64,000 nt of DNA, from contig NZ_CP108370.1 of the NCBI RefSeq assembly GCF_035953295.1, forward strand, positions 3,997,001 through 4,061,000, read 5' to 3'. This document shows positions 62,881-64,000 of this stretch, piece by piece. Numbering within the stretch: the first letter of the stretch is position 1; each line of letters opens with the position of its first letter. Under the pieces are notes generated by a model. It saw nothing but the letters and a program-made list of their open reading frames with translations. It made no database searches and was not told the DNA's origin. A program made the translations under genes and the position numbers. This stretch comes from Streptomyces sp. NBC_01335 (GTDB lineage: Bacteria; Actinomycetota; Actinomycetes; Streptomycetales; Streptomycetaceae).

Positions 62881-62908
62881 CCCCTGAAGTCGCGGAGTGA
62901 CCCCTGAA
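62869..62908. repeat. 20-bp exact tandem duplication spanning the GH13 stop codon
   Basis: GTCGCGGAGTGACCCCTGAA at 62869-62888 and 62889-62908. The stop TGA (62878-62880) is duplicated. Confidence 0.93.
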
Positions 62909-62914
62909 GTCCTC

Positions 62915-62944
62915 GGGCCCCGCGCGATCCTGCGCGCGGGGCCC
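62915..62944. terminator. Bidirectional terminator after the GH13 operon
   Basis: Perfect 12-bp stem GGGCCCCGCGCG / CGCGCGGGGCCC with a 6-nt loop, between convergent genes. Confidence 0.93.
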
Positions 62945-62978
62945 TCGGGGGTGTCCGTACTACCGTCCGGTGATCAGC

Positions 62979-64000
62979 TCACGCGGCCGGGGCCAGCACC
63001 ACGTGGGCGGTGCCGGGGACGGAGGCGGTGCCGTCGGCGTAGAGGGCGGTCACGCGGTAGAAGTGCGTGGTGCCCCGGGCGGCGGACTTGTCGGTGACGC
63101 TGGTGTACGGGTACGGCGAGGTGGCCGCCGCGATCGGCTCGTACGCCTCGGTGGCCGGGTTCCAGCGCTCGACCGTGTAGCCGGTGGCGCCCGTGACCGG
63201 GCTCCAGTCGAGCGCCGCGCCGCCGTTGGTGCCGGCTTCGGCGGTGACGGAGACCGGGGAGCCCTCGGGGGTCGCGACCGTGGGGGTGAGGTCCCGCTCG
63301 GTGACGATCACGACGGGGTTGGCCTCGGGGTCGCGCATGCTGCGGTTGCCGGAGAGGTCCTGGACGTCGACGAAGTAGCAGCGCTCCTCACCGTCGGGCA
63401 GCCGGACGTCGCTGTACGAGGAGACGGTCGCCCCCACGTAGGCGGAGGTCTCCGCGTAGCAGACCGAGGAGCCGGTCTCCTCGTCGGTGACCAGCTCGCC
63501 CATGTAGACCTGCTGGCGCGCGATGTCGGGCTCCGTACCGGCCTTCCAGCGCAGCTCGACGCCGTAGTCGGTCGGCTCGGCGGTCAGGTCGGTGACCGGA
63601 GCCGGGGGCGTGGTGTCGGCGGTGAGCGTGGTGGTGGTGACGGTCGGGGAGGCCGAGGACTCCTTCGACTTGCTGTCGAACGCCTTCACCGCGTAGTGGT
63701 ACGTGGTACCGGCCATCGGGAAACTGTCGGTGCAGGTGTACTGGCGGCGGCCGTCGTCGAGCAGCTTCGACGTGGTGGTGCACCGGGCGAGTTCCGCCGT
63801 CCCGTCCAGGGGCAGGCTCTTCGAGCGGTAGACGTGGTAGTCGTACACCGAGCCGTCGGTCTGCTCTTTGATCCACGTGAGGGTGACCGAGGTGATGGCC
63901 GGTCTCGCGGTCACCTCGTGCGGTGCGGCGACCAGGCGGTACGCGGCGGCCGGCGGGTTGTTCGCGGCGGTGTACGCGGAGGTGCGGCCCGCGCCGTCCA
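62979..64000 (-). CDS. Fibronectin type III repeat protein, probably secreted (N-terminal part beyond the window)
   Basis: The open frame continues to the right edge (readable upstream of GTG 63914 as ...AYRLVAAPHEVTARPAIT), so the gene is 5'-partial. At least three FnIII-like domains: one with VTLTWIKEQTDGSVYDYHVYRSKSLPLDG, one from PPAPVTDLTAEPTDYGVELRWKAGTEPDIARQQVYMG, and one from PVSVTAEAGTNGGAALDWSPVTGATGYTVERWNPAT to the end. Paired Cys residues (ELARC/QYTC, SSVCYAE/ERCYFV) may form disulfides, which fits secretion. Tandem FnIII regions accompany extracellular enzymes; the catalytic part is not visible. Confidence 0.82.
   Translation of the reverse strand, partial: DGAGRTSAYTAANNPPAAAYRLVAAPHEVTARPAITSVTLTWIKEQTDGSVYDYHVYRSKSLPLDGTAELARCTTTSKLLDDGRRQYTCTDSFPMAGTTYHYAVKAFDSKSKESSASPTVTTTTLTADTTPPAPVTDLTAEPTDYGVELRWKAGTEPDIARQQVYMGELVTDEETGSSVCYAETSAYVGATVSSYSDVRLPDGEERCYFVDVQDLSGNRSMRDPEANPVVIVTERDLTPTVATPEGSPVSVTAEAGTNGGAALDWSPVTGATGYTVERWNPATEAYEPIAAATSPYPYTSVTDKSAARGTTHFYRVTALYADGTASVPGTAHVVLAPAA

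Overview
The window reads as a near-oriC core stretch of a Streptomyces (or closely related) chromosome. The DNA is very GC-rich with strong G/C third-position bias, many genes start with GTG and overlap by 4 bases, and the gene order crgA / DUF881 / pabA / two class E sortases / pknB / pbpA / rodA / pstP / fhaB / fhaA / tRNA-Leu(CAG) is the classic Streptomyces arrangement. Two perfect 16-bp parS sites (13310, 33397), a third near-perfect one, and several exact TTGTCCACA DnaA boxes fit a position close to the replication origin. I see no prophage, insertion sequence, CRISPR array or biosynthetic gene cluster.

Layout. 1-13.2 kb: cell-division and cell-wall signalling. A plus-strand cluster (DUF881 protein, small membrane protein, pabA-type amidotransferase, SrtE1, SrtE2) converges on a perfect terminator with the minus-strand kinase/phosphatase/FHA/penicillin-binding-protein operon, followed by tRNA-Leu. 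13.5-16.6 kb: DUF2252 protein, J-domain protein, rhodanese. 16.7-26.9 kb: phenylacetate catabolism, with paaABCDE (minus), paaN (minus) and a TetR regulator (plus), interrupted by a DUF5819-HTTM-TrmH cluster. 26.3-30.8 kb: Lrp-type bkdR and the first branched-chain 2-oxoacid dehydrogenase operon (bkdABC). 30.9-33.3 kb: molybdenum cofactor genes (mobA-like fused to DUF6457, moeA). 33.4-38.4 kb: K+ channel with RCK domain, an RCK-only paralogue, a quinone oxidoreductase, the proteasome activator Bpa, and a secreted Pro/Ala-rich protein. 38.7-42.4 kb: two divergent Ser/Thr kinases. 42.5-48.8 kb: an APH-fold kinase, a PPOX-like flavoprotein and a DevR/DosR-like response regulator, diverging from a second bkdABC operon. 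48.9-55.6 kb: an anti-sigma-like ATPase with XRE/DUF397 genes, then small accessory genes (GNAT, hypothetical, TetR plus F420-type reductase, HIT, an alpha/beta-hydrolase with an altered nucleophile elbow, a frameshifted gene). 55.7-62.9 kb: envelope-stress style genes (BrkB/YihY, holin-like, DUF3618), then a GH13 / luciferase-like flavoprotein / GH13 operon. 63-64 kb: an FnIII-repeat secreted protein that runs off the right edge.

How parts fit together. SrtE1/SrtE2 probably anchor surface proteins. PknB/PstP with FhaA/FhaB, RodA and PbpA form a peptidoglycan-sensing control module, with CrgA at division. The paa genes convert phenylacetyl-CoA to its epoxide and open the ring. A palindrome, ACCGAACGATCGGT, lies in front of paaA and between paaN and the TetR gene, and a one-base variant lies in front of the first bkd operon, suggesting one regulator touches both acyl-CoA catabolic pathways. 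The most notable non-coding signals are this candidate regulon, the parS/DnaA-box sites, a parS-like core inside a terminator loop, and several short tandem duplications that include gene stop codons.
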